DNA of 21,369 nucleotides from a virus. The position numbers were made by a program, and so were the translations under genes. The notes under the pieces were generated by a model. It had not been told where the DNA came from and searched no databases. It saw only the letters and a list, made by a program, of their open reading frames with translations. The stretch covers positions 1-21,369 of IMG/VR virus record IMGVR_UViG_3300021378_000194. One strand, written 5' to 3'. Of this stretch, positions 1 to 7,785 are shown piece by piece. How positions within the stretch are numbered: position 1 is the stretch's first letter; every line of letters starts with the position of its first letter.

Positions 1-1
1 T

Positions 2-313
2 GATATTACGGCATACGCATCTTCTGATGAGAGATTAAAGGATAACATTCAAAATATCGAAAACCCAATCGAAAAAGTACAATCACTTAAAGGTGTTACT
101 TGGGATTGGAATGATAACGCATCTGATGTACAACACTCACTACCAAATGTAGGGGTTATCGCACAAGATGTAGAGAAAGTTCTTCCTCAGTTGGTTAGAG
201 ATAACGACGGTGGATATAAGGCAGTTGACTATGGTAAACTTGTAGGACTTCTTATTGAAGCAGTTAAAGACCAACAATCTCAGATTGATGAGTTAAAGAG
301 TAAATTAGGTTAA
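2..313 (+). CDS. C-terminal fragment of a tail fibre/spike with S74 intramolecular chaperone
   Basis: Only the last 103 residues are in the window; the gene begins upstream. The segment opens with the SDERLK signature of the peptidase S74 (endosialidase-type intramolecular chaperone) family, with the serine at bases 23-25. It continues with GVIAQDVEKVLPQLV, also typical of the family, and ends in a short coiled coil (LIEAVKDQQSQIDELKSKL). In this family the domain trimerises, helps the upstream beta-rich fibre to fold, and then cuts itself off just before the serine. The protein is therefore inferred to be a trimeric host-recognition fibre or spike that loses about its last 96 residues. Two hairpins follow the stop codon directly, so this gene ends a transcription unit. 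The adsorption part cannot be judged from here. Confidence 0.88.
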   Translation, partial: DITAYASSDERLKDNIQNIENPIEKVQSLKGVTWDWNDNASDVQHSLPNVGVIAQDVEKVLPQLVRDNDGGYKAVDYGKLVGLLIEAVKDQQSQIDELKSKLG

Positions 314-328
314 AATAAAGGTAAATTT

Positions 329-370
329 AACCCCTCTTCGGAGGGGTTTAATCCTTATATAAGGATTTTT
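329..370 (+). terminator. Tandem terminator hairpins after the S74 fibre gene
   Basis: The first hairpin has an 8-bp stem, AACCCCTC (329-336) with GAGGGGTT (341-348), closed by a stable TTCG tetraloop. Directly behind it is an 18-bp perfect palindrome, AATCCTTAT/ATAAGGATT (350-367), that runs into T residues. Two back-to-back hairpins before the next gene fit intrinsic termination. The palindrome might have another role. Confidence 0.8.
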
Positions 371-371
371 C

Positions 372-379
372 TATTTATC
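372..379 (+). promoter_or_regulatory. Putative late promoter box (TATTTATC)
   Basis: TATTTATC lies just after the tandem terminator and 35 nt before the fibre start codon at 415. It is the weakest match to the TATTTATA box found before other structural genes in this window. Its position right after a terminator supports a promoter role. No -33 element is seen. Confidence 0.4.
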
Positions 380-414
380 GAGTAATTATATAATGAAAAC
401 GATAAGTCATAAAT

Positions 415-2556
415 ATGGCACAGACAATCAAGTTAAAAAGAACCGCGGTATCGGGTAAAATCCCTACAACCTCTAATTTAGATTTAGGGGAATTGGCAAT
501 TAATACCTATGATGGTAGGATATTTTTTGAAAAAGATGTAGATGGAAATCTATCTATACAAGAGATACTTACAACAAATTCTCAGAATTCGGGTTCATTT
601 AACTTAACAGGTGCTATATCGGCTTCTTCATTAGAAATTTCTGGTAATACTACAATAGGAGGTGATTTAACCTTAGAAGGTCAACTAACTATTGGAGATG
701 CAACAACAGATTCGGTAAATGTAATAGCAAGTTTATCTTCCTCATTAATTCCAAATGATACTTTAAGTTTTGATTTAGGTTCTTCATCTAAAAAATGGAG
801 TACTGCATATATTGGTACATCTAATGTAGATATACAAAATATAATTGATACTCGTTCTGGTCAAAATTATAGTTTAACAGTAGGAGCAAATTCAACTGGT
901 GATAAATTTCATGTTGTAACTAATAATACAGCAGATAGTGGAATAATATTATCTTCGAGAGTAGTAAATAATACAGCAAACAGTAAACTATCTTTTAGTG
1001 GGTCTGCTTTCGAATTCGGTGGAGGAGATGTAAACATATTAGGTAACCTTACTTTAGGTGGTAATATTACAATAGGAGATTCAACTACTGATTCCATTTC
1101 AGTATCAGCAGATTTCTCTTCATCTTTAATACCAGATAGTGGTTCAACATATGATTTAGGTTCTTCTTCCAAAGCTTGGAATGAAATTCATGGTAAGACA
1201 TTATATGGTGATGGTTCTAATATTACCAATATTACAGTAGATGCAGCAGCAACTGTATCATCTACCTTTACAGATTCATCCTCTATAACTGTTTCTCATA
1301 ACTTTAACACACGAAATATTCTTGTTGCAGTATATGATAACCAAAATAATCAAATACTTCCTCAAAACGTAAATACTTCTAACTTAGACCAAGTAGTAAT
1401 TACTCTTTCATCTGCACAATCAGGTACAATAGTAGTTGCAAAGGGTGGTCATATTATTAGTGGTTCTGCAGATGATTCTAATAAGTTAAATGGAGAACTT
1501 GCTTCACATTATTTAGATTACACCAACTTTACAAGTATTCCAAGTGGAATAGTAAGTGGTTCTTCACAAACAATATTAAACTTACCAACTGGTGTAGTTT
1601 CTGGTTCACAAACAGCTGCAAGAGGACAATTAGGATTAGATACTGGCGATTCTCCAACATTTACTGATTTAACATTATCGGGTGATTTAGTAGTACAAGG
1701 TACAACTACAACTCTTAATACCACAACCTTTAATGTAGAAGATAATATAATAGAACTTAACTATGGTGGAACTGCAACTGAAGGTGGTATATTCGTAAAA
1801 GATTCAACTGGTGGTTCAACTACAAGTGGTTCTCTTTTATGGGATGCTACAAATGATTATTGGAAAGCTGGTAAATCAGGTTCAGAAGCTAAAGTTCTTT
1901 TAGCAAATGGAGATAGTATAGTATCATCATCAGCACAAACAATACTACACTTAGGTGGAACTGATATAATTTCAGGCTCATCTCAATTAAATAGTAGTAC
2001 TTTGAGTGGTATGGAGGTAAGTGGTTCATTTACTGGTTCATTTATTGGGGATGGTAGTGGATTGACTGGATTATCGGTAGAACAAGTTGCAACTGTAACT
2101 GCATCTTTTGATAATCAATCAACTATAAATGTATCACACAACTTTTCTACAAGGAATGTATTAGTATCTGCTTATGATGCTAGTTATAATCAACTTATAC
2201 CACAAACAATATCTTTAACAGATTCAAATACAGTACAAGTTGTTTTATCAGCAGCTGATTCTGGTCATGTTGTAGTTGCAAAAGGTGGACACGTTGTAAG
2301 TGGTTCAACTGCTGCAGATAATATTAGTGGTTTAGGAGATAAAATTCAAACTCTTACTTCATATAGAGAAGATGTAACTGGTGCTTCTTTTTACACAATA
2401 ACACATAACTTAAATGAAAGATATCCATTTGTACAAGCTTGGAATACTACAAATAATACACAAGAGCAACCATTAGATATAGAATCAACTTCTGTAAATC
2501 AAATAACAGTTTCTTTCTCAGCAAACTTTGCAGGAAAAATAATAGTAAAAAAATAA
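415..2556 (+). CDS. Tail fibre / adhesin with Mtd_N-like N-terminus and repeated domains
   Basis: The 713-residue product is very rich in Ser, Thr, Gly and Asn. Residues 4-42 (IKLKRT...GELAINTYDGRIFF) match the N-terminal module common on T4-like phage fibres (Mtd_N-like), which usually attaches the fibre to the virion. Two 46-residue units follow (83-128 and 210-255, each ending in DLGSSSK.W). A segment at about 412-450 (DSPTFTDLTLSGDLVVQGTT) is typical of cyanophage-type fibres. A domain of about 70 residues occurs three times (280-350, 560-630, 654-713) and ends the protein. No S74 chaperone domain is present. The product is probably a distal fibre or fibre-associated adhesin. A glycosyltransferase gene starts 3 nt after the stop, which suggests co-expression. 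The family call is firm; the exact place on the virion is unknown. Confidence 0.82.
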   Translation: MAQTIKLKRTAVSGKIPTTSNLDLGELAINTYDGRIFFEKDVDGNLSIQEILTTNSQNSGSFNLTGAISASSLEISGNTTIGGDLTLEGQLTIGDATTDSVNVIASLSSSLIPNDTLSFDLGSSSKKWSTAYIGTSNVDIQNIIDTRSGQNYSLTVGANSTGDKFHVVTNNTADSGIILSSRVVNNTANSKLSFSGSAFEFGGGDVNILGNLTLGGNITIGDSTTDSISVSADFSSSLIPDSGSTYDLGSSSKAWNEIHGKTLYGDGSNITNITVDAAATVSSTFTDSSSITVSHNFNTRNILVAVYDNQNNQILPQNVNTSNLDQVVITLSSAQSGTIVVAKGGHIISGSADDSNKLNGELASHYLDYTNFTSIPSGIVSGSSQTILNLPTGVVSGSQTAARGQLGLDTGDSPTFTDLTLSGDLVVQGTTTTLNTTTFNVEDNIIELNYGGTATEGGIFVKDSTGGSTTSGSLLWDATNDYWKAGKSGSEAKVLLANGDSIVSSSAQTILHLGGTDIISGSSQLNSSTLSGMEVSGSFTGSFIGDGSGLTGLSVEQVATVTASFDNQSTINVSHNFSTRNVLVSAYDASYNQLIPQTISLTDSNTVQVVLSAADSGHVVVAKGGHVVSGSTAADNISGLGDKIQTLTSYREDVTGASFYTITHNLNERYPFVQAWNTTNNTQEQPLDIESTSVNQITVSFSANFAGKIIVKK
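661..1179 (+). repeat. Two 46-residue repeat units in the fibre gene
   Basis: The units are 661-798 and 1042-1179 (residues 83-128 and 210-255). They share the pattern G(D/N)LTL.G..TIGD.TTDS...A..SSSLIP followed by DLGSSSK.W. Bases have diverged at many codon third positions, so the duplication is old or kept by selection. The units sit in frame and probably form repeated shaft elements. Confidence 0.75.
1252..2553 (+). repeat. Three copies of a ~70-residue domain in the fibre
   Basis: The copies are 1252-1464, 2092-2304 and 2374-2553. Copies 1 and 2 are each 71 residues, share HNF.TRN(I/V)LV and the ending VVAKGGH(I/V)(I/V)SG, and start exactly 280 residues apart. Copy 3 keeps THNLN, the later aromatic and amide-rich core and the GKIIVKK ending. 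The predicted all-beta character suggests a repeated binding or stalk domain. Confidence 0.75.
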
Positions 2557-2559
2557 AAT

Positions 2560-3561
2560 ATGTATGATGTTTATTATACAACTGGTGGAGGACCTTGGGT
2601 AAATGCAGGTACTGATACATGGGTTAATATTTGGTTAGAAGAAATTGCACCAAAGTTAAAAGTAAAACCAGTTCTTCTTATTCATAGAAACAAACCAAGA
2701 AACTTTAACGAATACGATTACAAATTTCCAATAGAAACTCATTGGCATGGTGATGATTTAAGAAAATTTGAAAAAATAGTAAAAGATTGTAGAAGAATAC
2801 ATATTTTACATGGTCATTATACACCAATGAAAGTGTTATTAGATAATAAGAAGAAAATTTATTCTAATGTACTTCATAACTCAGTAGACCATATTGTAAA
2901 AAATGCAGTTGGTAATGACCAAGATTTTGGACATCATCCTTATGTAGATTCAAGTTGGGAAATTGAAGTAAATCAATGGGCAAAAAAATCAATATGGATT
3001 GGATTATATGATATTAAGTATAAAAATGAAAATATTCCAAATTTTTACGAGTTTAAAAATAATATGCCATTATCATATTCTAATAAGTTAGGATTTGCTG
3101 CAAGAAGTGAAGGAAGAAAGAATCCACATTTCTTAGATGGAAAGGAATCATATATTTTTACAGATTCGGTACAATTTAATGGAGTATTCAAACAAGGATA
3201 CAACATGGATACTTCAAAATCAAAAATATATCATTACAAACCAGAGTTTGGTGAAAAGTTTTATAATATGAATTGGGGAATATCTCATTCATGCTTTACA
3301 TACGAACCATTTGGGTATTCAATATTTCAAGCAGTAGATTGGGGAAAATTACCTATTTTACATACATCTTGGTTACCAACTTTAGAATATCCTTACAGAG
3401 CAACGTTTAAAAAAGATTTTGATGATATTTATAATAAGTTACTAAACACCCCTTATGAAGAAAAAAATAAGTGGTTTTTATACTTAAAAAAATATATGAT
3501 TGAAAATTTTACCAATAAAGATAAGTGGGTAAAAGAATTACTTGATATTTATAATATATAA
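2560..3561 (+). CDS. Putative GT-B glycosyltransferase (GT4-like C-terminal half)
   Basis: The 333-residue product starts with YTTGGGPWVNAGTDTWVNIW, resembling the glycine-rich N-terminal donor/acceptor loop of GT-B enzymes. Later it has AARSEGRKNPHFL (about 180-192), like the R...K phosphate-binding region. Residues 249-265 (EPFGYSIFQAVDWGKLP) correspond to the GT4 E-x7-E motif, but the second acidic residue is Gln257. No membrane segment or signal peptide is apparent, so it should act in the cytoplasm. It lies 3 nt after the Ser/Thr/Asn-rich fibre gene and before the Hint-bearing protein. A plausible inference is that it glycosylates a fibre; modification of another virion protein or of host sugars is also possible. 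Donor and acceptor cannot be read from the sequence. The 3' end carries a promoter-like box for the next gene. Confidence 0.7.
   Translation: MYDVYYTTGGGPWVNAGTDTWVNIWLEEIAPKLKVKPVLLIHRNKPRNFNEYDYKFPIETHWHGDDLRKFEKIVKDCRRIHILHGHYTPMKVLLDNKKKIYSNVLHNSVDHIVKNAVGNDQDFGHHPYVDSSWEIEVNQWAKKSIWIGLYDIKYKNENIPNFYEFKNNMPLSYSNKLGFAARSEGRKNPHFLDGKESYIFTDSVQFNGVFKQGYNMDTSKSKIYHYKPEFGEKFYNMNWGISHSCFTYEPFGYSIFQAVDWGKLPILHTSWLPTLEYPYRATFKKDFDDIYNKLLNTPYEEKNKWFLYLKKYMIENFTNKDKWVKELLDIYNI
3546..3553 (+). promoter_or_regulatory. Putative late promoter box inside the end of the glycosyltransferase gene
   Basis: TATTTATA lies in the last codons of the upstream gene and 21 nt before the ATG at 3575. AGGAGA at 3564-3569 serves as ribosome binding site. 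Box, spacing and RBS match those before the tube gene and the gene at 9803. The same octamer also occurs once inside this gene (3426-3433), so chance is not excluded. Confidence 0.45.
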
Positions 3562-3574
3562 TTAGGAGAATAAT

Positions 3575-4885
3575 ATGGCTACACTTTCAAGTGGAGATAC
3601 TTTATCATTAGCAGATTTAAGAGATTCAACAGCAGCTACAACGGCTGCAATATCTGATGTAATGGGTACAACTCCATCCGCAGGAGATAACATTAGTTTT
3701 TCATCGTTCGCAATCGATTCGGTTGGTTCAATTAGTGGATATACTTATGGTGTTGAAAACACCGATGAGAATTACACTCTTCAATTTGGTGGAGCTGGTA
3801 CAAATCATAGTAAATTATCAGCACATAGTGGTAACTTCACATGGTCAAAAGCCGCAGGAACAACAATTACTATTGCTGCAGGCGGAACAGCAACTGCAAC
3901 TGTATCTATTGGAGAAAATGGAGATAATTCAACACAAAGTCAAATTTTTTCAATACTATCTAATACATTAAGAGTAGTATATGATGAAGCATACAATGAC
4001 CACATTGGTGGAGCGGGTTTAGGTTTAATGGGTGAAAATATTGATAAAACTGTTTATTCAGTAGATTCATATGATGGTAACTCATCTGCATTATGTTTAA
4101 CCGCTGATTCACCTATTGAATTAGCAGATGGTGAAATTGTTGAAGCAGGAGATTTAGATGAAGGAGATATCTTAAAAGGTGTAAATCTAAATGGTTTATC
4201 AGAAGCACCAGATGGAAACTTCCTAAGATGGGATTCAGATACTCTTGGTAATGAATCAGTTGATGTAAATGTTATAAACCTTACATATTCTTTCGCATCA
4301 AGATATTATAATGTTAATGATGGTGAAATAACTGCAACTGCAGAACACCCTATGTGTATTAAAGATTCTAATGATGGTTTATTTAAATTCAAAGAAATAC
4401 ACCAATTAGTTGTTGGTGATAAACTTATAAAAGGAGATGGAACTGAAGTTGATGTGGTATCAATTGAAGCAATTGAGAAAACAGTAGAGATTGTATCTAT
4501 TGATGTTGATGGACCTGATACTTACTTAGCTAATGGATATATTACCCACAATAAAGGTGGTAATACATTTAGTAACTTTAGTGGACCAGCAGCACCAGCT
4601 AACTTAGCATATAATAATCCAGCTGGAGCACAAAATTCAACATTGACTTGGGATGAACCAACTTCAACAGGTACTGAGGGTATAACTGAGTATCAATTAC
4701 AAGTTGATGATTCTAATGGATTTGGTTCGTTAGATGGAACTCATAGTGGTACTTATAGTACAAGAACAATTAATGTATCTGGTCTTTCAACTGGTACATG
4801 GTATGCAAGAGTAAGAGCAAGAGAAATGGGAGTTTGGGGAAGTTATTCTTCGGCACTTGAATTCTCTCATACATTTGAAAACTAA
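3575..4885 (+). CDS. Hint (intein-like) domain tail protein with FNIII-like C-terminus
   Basis: The 436-residue product has three parts. Residues 1-173 form a Ser/Thr/Gly-rich N-terminal region that begins LSSGDTLSLADL, a start style seen in phage structural proteins. Residues 174-326 form a Hint domain: Cys174 in CLTADSPI (block A), TAEH at 255-258 (block B) and TYLANGYITHN ending in His325-Asn326 (blocks F/G). Only about 58 residues lie between blocks B and F, so there is no homing endonuclease. Residues 340-436 look like a fibronectin type III domain (PANLAY...STLTWDEP...GTWYARVRA). The residue after Asn326 is Lys, not Cys/Ser/Thr, so normal splicing is unlikely. Bacterial intein-like domains of this kind cut at one or both ends. 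The protein is inferred to be a self-processing tail adhesin. ATG 3575 follows an AGGAGA site. Confidence 0.82.
   Translation: MATLSSGDTLSLADLRDSTAATTAAISDVMGTTPSAGDNISFSSFAIDSVGSISGYTYGVENTDENYTLQFGGAGTNHSKLSAHSGNFTWSKAAGTTITIAAGGTATATVSIGENGDNSTQSQIFSILSNTLRVVYDEAYNDHIGGAGLGLMGENIDKTVYSVDSYDGNSSALCLTADSPIELADGEIVEAGDLDEGDILKGVNLNGLSEAPDGNFLRWDSDTLGNESVDVNVINLTYSFASRYYNVNDGEITATAEHPMCIKDSNDGLFKFKEIHQLVVGDKLIKGDGTEVDVVSIEAIEKTVEIVSIDVDGPDTYLANGYITHNKGGNTFSNFSGPAAPANLAYNNPAGAQNSTLTWDEPTSTGTEGITEYQLQVDDSNGFGSLDGTHSGTYSTRTINVSGLSTGTWYARVRAREMGVWGSYSSALEFSHTFEN
4094..4552 (+). other. Hint/bacterial intein-like domain (coding segment)
   Basis: This marks Cys174 (TGT, 4094-4096) to Asn326 (AAT, 4550-4552) of the protein starting at 3575. 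N-terminal Cys, block B His and C-terminal His-Asn are all present. The +1 residue is Lys327 followed by Gly-Gly. In known Hint chemistry the Cys makes an N-S acyl shift and the Asn cyclises to cut the C-terminal bond. Confidence 0.8.
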
Positions 4886-4915
4886 TAAATAAAAATTACG
4901 TTTTCTAAAAAACTA

Positions 4916-4924
4916 TATATTTAT
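4916..4924 (+). promoter_or_regulatory. Putative late promoter (TATATTTATA)
   Basis: CTATATATTTATATATAT spans 4913-4930, with the core TATATTTAT at 4916-4924, 36 nt before the ATG at 4961. It lies in the 75-nt gap after the Hint protein gene. No -33 element is visible. Confidence 0.55.
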
Positions 4925-4960
4925 ATATATTGAAAACAATTATTAATAAATTTTACAAAA

Positions 4961-5263
4961 ATGGCAGAATCAATTAAGTTTACAGACGAAGAAATTCAAT
5001 CAATTAATCAACTAAGGCAAGAAGTAGGTTCAGTTTTTACAAGATTAGGACAACTTTCTATTCAAAGAGCTAGACAAATACAGGACTTGGATAACGCAGA
5101 AGGTGATTTGATAACACAACATCAAACACTTGTTGAAAAAGAAAGCAATTTATTTAAAGGATTGAATGAAAAGTATGGTGATGGAAACTTTGACCCAAAA
5201 TCGGGTGAATTTACTCCAACTCCAACGGAAATAGAAGAAAAAGAAGTTACAACTGAAGGATAA
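4961..5263 (+). CDS. Small coiled-coil protein upstream of tail sheath
   Basis: The 100-residue product is charged and mostly helical. Residues 8-70 show heptad-like spacing of Leu/Ile/Val (IQSINQLRQEVGSVFTRLG, then RQIQDLDNAEGDLI), fitting a coiled coil. The segment LFKGLNEKYGDGNFDPKSGEF (about 64-84) closely recalls small proteins of unknown function in tail regions of other marine phages. The C-terminus is acidic and probably disordered. There is no signal peptide or membrane segment. It has its own promoter-like box, and the sheath gene follows 77 nt later. A structural or assembly role is suggested by position only. Confidence 0.7.
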   Translation: MAESIKFTDEEIQSINQLRQEVGSVFTRLGQLSIQRARQIQDLDNAEGDLITQHQTLVEKESNLFKGLNEKYGDGNFDPKSGEFTPTPTEIEEKEVTTEG

Positions 5264-5284
5264 AAAATAATCTTTCGGAAAACT

Positions 5285-5292
5285 TATTTATA
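5285..5292 (+). promoter_or_regulatory. Putative late promoter box before the sheath gene
   Basis: TATTTATA lies 48 nt before the ATG at 5341, and AAGGAG (5326-5331) lies 9 nt before that ATG. The leader also holds CTTATATAAG, a 10-bp palindrome (5294-5303), just after the box. The spacing is the longest of the series. Confidence 0.5.
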
Positions 5293-5340
5293 CTTATATA
5301 AGAGTATATTATACAAAAACATAACAAGGAGTAATATAAA

Positions 5341-7731
5341 ATGGCAGAAAAGATTGTATCACCTGGTGTATTTACGAGAGAAAATGACCTTTCTTTCTTA
5401 TCACAAGGAATTGGAGAAATCGGAGCAGCAATAATTGGACCTTTCCATAAAGGACCTGCTTTCGTACCAACCGTTGTAAGTACACAATCAGAATTCGAAG
5501 AAATATTCGGCACCCCTAATGGAGATTACTATTCAGGGTACACCGTACAAAATTATTTAAGAGAAGCTGGAGTAGCTACTATTGTTCGTGTAGGACATAT
5601 TGGTGGTTATACTCATGCAGCACCTCTTGGAATCAAATTAAGTGGTGTAGGTACCAAAGATGATAAAATCATTGGTGTACTACATGGAACTGATAACCTT
5701 GCAGATGCAGATGGAGATATCACAACTGAATTACTTGCTTCAACCGCAATAGATTCACAACCTTCAGCATCAGTATTCTCAATTTCAGGTTCTTTATTTG
5801 GAACTGAGATTTCAGCATCAGTTTTACCAACCGCAGGAAATGATTTATCCGATGTATTCGGTGAATCTCCATTTGGTTCTAAAAAAGTATTTTCATACAA
5901 GTATTTTGAAAATGCAGCAACTGATTTCGCAACTCACTTAACTAATAGTGGTTCACAAGTTTCTTTAGTTGCATTAGCAGACCAAGATTTAACACAAGAT
6001 ATTCAACACGCTAGTACTCCTTACATACAATCACAGTTGATTTCTGGTGAAAGACACAATCTTTTCAGATTACATACTCTTGGTGATGGTACTTATGCAA
6101 ACACAGAATATAAAGTATCTATCTTTAATGTAAAAGCAGCAGGAAGTTCTAACGCAACTGATTATGGAACATTCTCAATTGCAATTAGAGGTTACTCTGA
6201 TACAGATAAAAGAAAAGTAGTACTTGAAACATTTACTAACTTAACTATGGACCCTGCATCACCAAATTACATCAAGAAAGTAATAGGTGACCAAAACATG
6301 ACTATTGATGCAGTTGGTAAAATGAATTTAGATGGTGATTATGTAAATTACTCTAAATTTGTTAGAGTTGAATGTGTAGCAGAAGGAGCATCTCCTATAA
6401 CAGCAGTACCATTTGGACATGGAGCATATACTAACCCAATTTATGTTGGTGGTTCTGAATCAGATGTACCAGCAGTAATATTCTCAACAGGTTCAATAGA
6501 TAACAATTCATCTAAATCAGTTGTATATTCGGGTATTGATTTAGAAAGTGCTTTAGTTAAAATAGATAATACAGCATACCTTTCACCAATACCTGCTTCG
6601 GCAACAGTTGGTGGAAATACAGTATTTGCATTCGATGCTGATATCAATGTAAAAGGTGGAACAAAAAATCACCAAGATGATGGATATGGAACATTTAACT
6701 TCGGTTATACTATATCTACATCAGATACAGCAGCAATCATTAATAAAAGACAATTTACAGTAGGATTCCAAGGTGGATTCGATGGTATATCTCCAACAAT
6801 CAAATCGGCTAAAGCTGATGATTCTCAATGGGGAGCAGGAAACTCACAAGGATTTAACTTATCAACTTCAACAGCAAGTGGTTCGGTTGCATATGTAAAA
6901 GCAATCAACGCAGTATCTAACCCAGATGATTTCGATATCAACTTGGTATCTGCACCTGGTGTTGTAAGAAGATTACACTCATATGTGTTTGATAAAGTAA
7001 CTGATATGGTAGAGGCTAGAGAAGATGCATTCTTCATCGGTGATACAACTGATAAAAATGATACTATTGCTCAAGCAATTCTACAAGGTGAATCAGTTGA
7101 TTCTAACTATGTAGGTACTTATTACCCATGGGTTAAAACAATCGATTCAAGAACTAATAAATTAACTTCAGTTCCACCATCAGTATTGATGCCAGGAATA
7201 TACGCTGAAAACGATGCAGTTGCAGCCGAATGGTTCGCACCAGCAGGGTTAAATAGAGGTGGTATCACCGGAGCAGTTTCTGTACTAAACAGATTAACAC
7301 ACGCTGAAAGAGATACACTCTATGAAGGAAAGATTAATCCAATCGCACAATTCCCAGGTGAGGGTATCGTTGCATTCGGACAGAAAACTTTACAAGACCG
7401 TTCATCAGCACTTGATAGAATCAACGTAAGAAGATTATTAATCAAAGTTAAGAAATACATTGCATCTACATCAAGATACCTTGTATTCGAACAAAACACA
7501 TCTCAAACGAGAGGTAAGTTCTTAAATACTGTTAATCCTTATTTAGAAGGAATACAACAAAGACAAGGACTTTACGCTTTTAGAGTTGTAATGGATGAAT
7601 CTAACAACACACCAGATGTAATCGATAGAAACATCTTGGCAGGGGCAATTTACTTACAACCTACTAAGACAGCTGAATTCATTGTAATTGATTTCAACAT
7701 TCTACCGACTGGGGCTAGTTTTACGGCATAA
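5341..7731 (+). CDS. gp18: Contractile tail sheath protein (T4 gp18-like)
   Basis: The 796-residue product forms the contractile sheath around the tail tube. The N-terminus (SPGVFTRENDLSFLSQGIGE, then AAIIGPFHKGPAF and YTVQNYLREAG) is characteristic of myovirus sheaths. The conserved C-terminal half includes PSVLMPGIYAENDAVAAEWFA, then AERDTLYEGKINPI, FGQKTLQDRSSALDRINVRR and the final strand FIVIDFNILPTG. T4 gp18 has 659 residues; the extra length here is in the middle, about residues 100-500, where sheaths carry variable surface domains. Codons ending in C (TTC, ATC, AAC) are more frequent than in neighbouring fibre and baseplate genes, as expected for a very abundant protein. A good RBS precedes the ATG. 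The tail tube gene follows, the normal order. Confidence 0.95.
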   Translation: MAEKIVSPGVFTRENDLSFLSQGIGEIGAAIIGPFHKGPAFVPTVVSTQSEFEEIFGTPNGDYYSGYTVQNYLREAGVATIVRVGHIGGYTHAAPLGIKLSGVGTKDDKIIGVLHGTDNLADADGDITTELLASTAIDSQPSASVFSISGSLFGTEISASVLPTAGNDLSDVFGESPFGSKKVFSYKYFENAATDFATHLTNSGSQVSLVALADQDLTQDIQHASTPYIQSQLISGERHNLFRLHTLGDGTYANTEYKVSIFNVKAAGSSNATDYGTFSIAIRGYSDTDKRKVVLETFTNLTMDPASPNYIKKVIGDQNMTIDAVGKMNLDGDYVNYSKFVRVECVAEGASPITAVPFGHGAYTNPIYVGGSESDVPAVIFSTGSIDNNSSKSVVYSGIDLESALVKIDNTAYLSPIPASATVGGNTVFAFDADINVKGGTKNHQDDGYGTFNFGYTISTSDTAAIINKRQFTVGFQGGFDGISPTIKSAKADDSQWGAGNSQGFNLSTSTASGSVAYVKAINAVSNPDDFDINLVSAPGVVRRLHSYVFDKVTDMVEAREDAFFIGDTTDKNDTIAQAILQGESVDSNYVGTYYPWVKTIDSRTNKLTSVPPSVLMPGIYAENDAVAAEWFAPAGLNRGGITGAVSVLNRLTHAERDTLYEGKINPIAQFPGEGIVAFGQKTLQDRSSALDRINVRRLLIKVKKYIASTSRYLVFEQNTSQTRGKFLNTVNPYLEGIQQRQGLYAFRVVMDESNNTPDVIDRNILAGAIYLQPTKTAEFIVIDFNILPTGASFTA

Positions 7732-7749
7732 CTAAAAATTAAAAAGAAC

Positions 7750-7759
7750 TATATTTATA
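7750..7759 (+). promoter_or_regulatory. Putative late promoter (TATATTTATA) before the tail tube gene
   Basis: TATATTTATA is followed by GTAGTAT and then AGGAG (7772-7776) and ATG 7786. The box and downstream GTAGTATA are shared with the element at 9772. It would give the abundant tube protein its own start site apart from the sheath. Confidence 0.6.
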
Positions 7760-7785
7760 GTAGTATATAATAGGAGAAATAAAAA

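Noticed and set aside
909-1172. Antisense open frames inside the fibre gene (also 1518-1724)
   Set aside because: They mirror the repeated low-complexity coding sequence on the other strand, have no RBS or promoter, and give Pro/Ser/Val-rich nonsense typical of shadow frames.
661-1179. CRISPR-like repetition
   Set aside because: The repeats are coding, in frame, imperfect and only two or three copies; no short regular direct repeats with spacers exist in the window.
4094-4552. Full intein with homing endonuclease
   Set aside because: Only about 58 residues lie between blocks B and F, and the +1 residue is Lys; neither an endonuclease nor standard splicing is supported.
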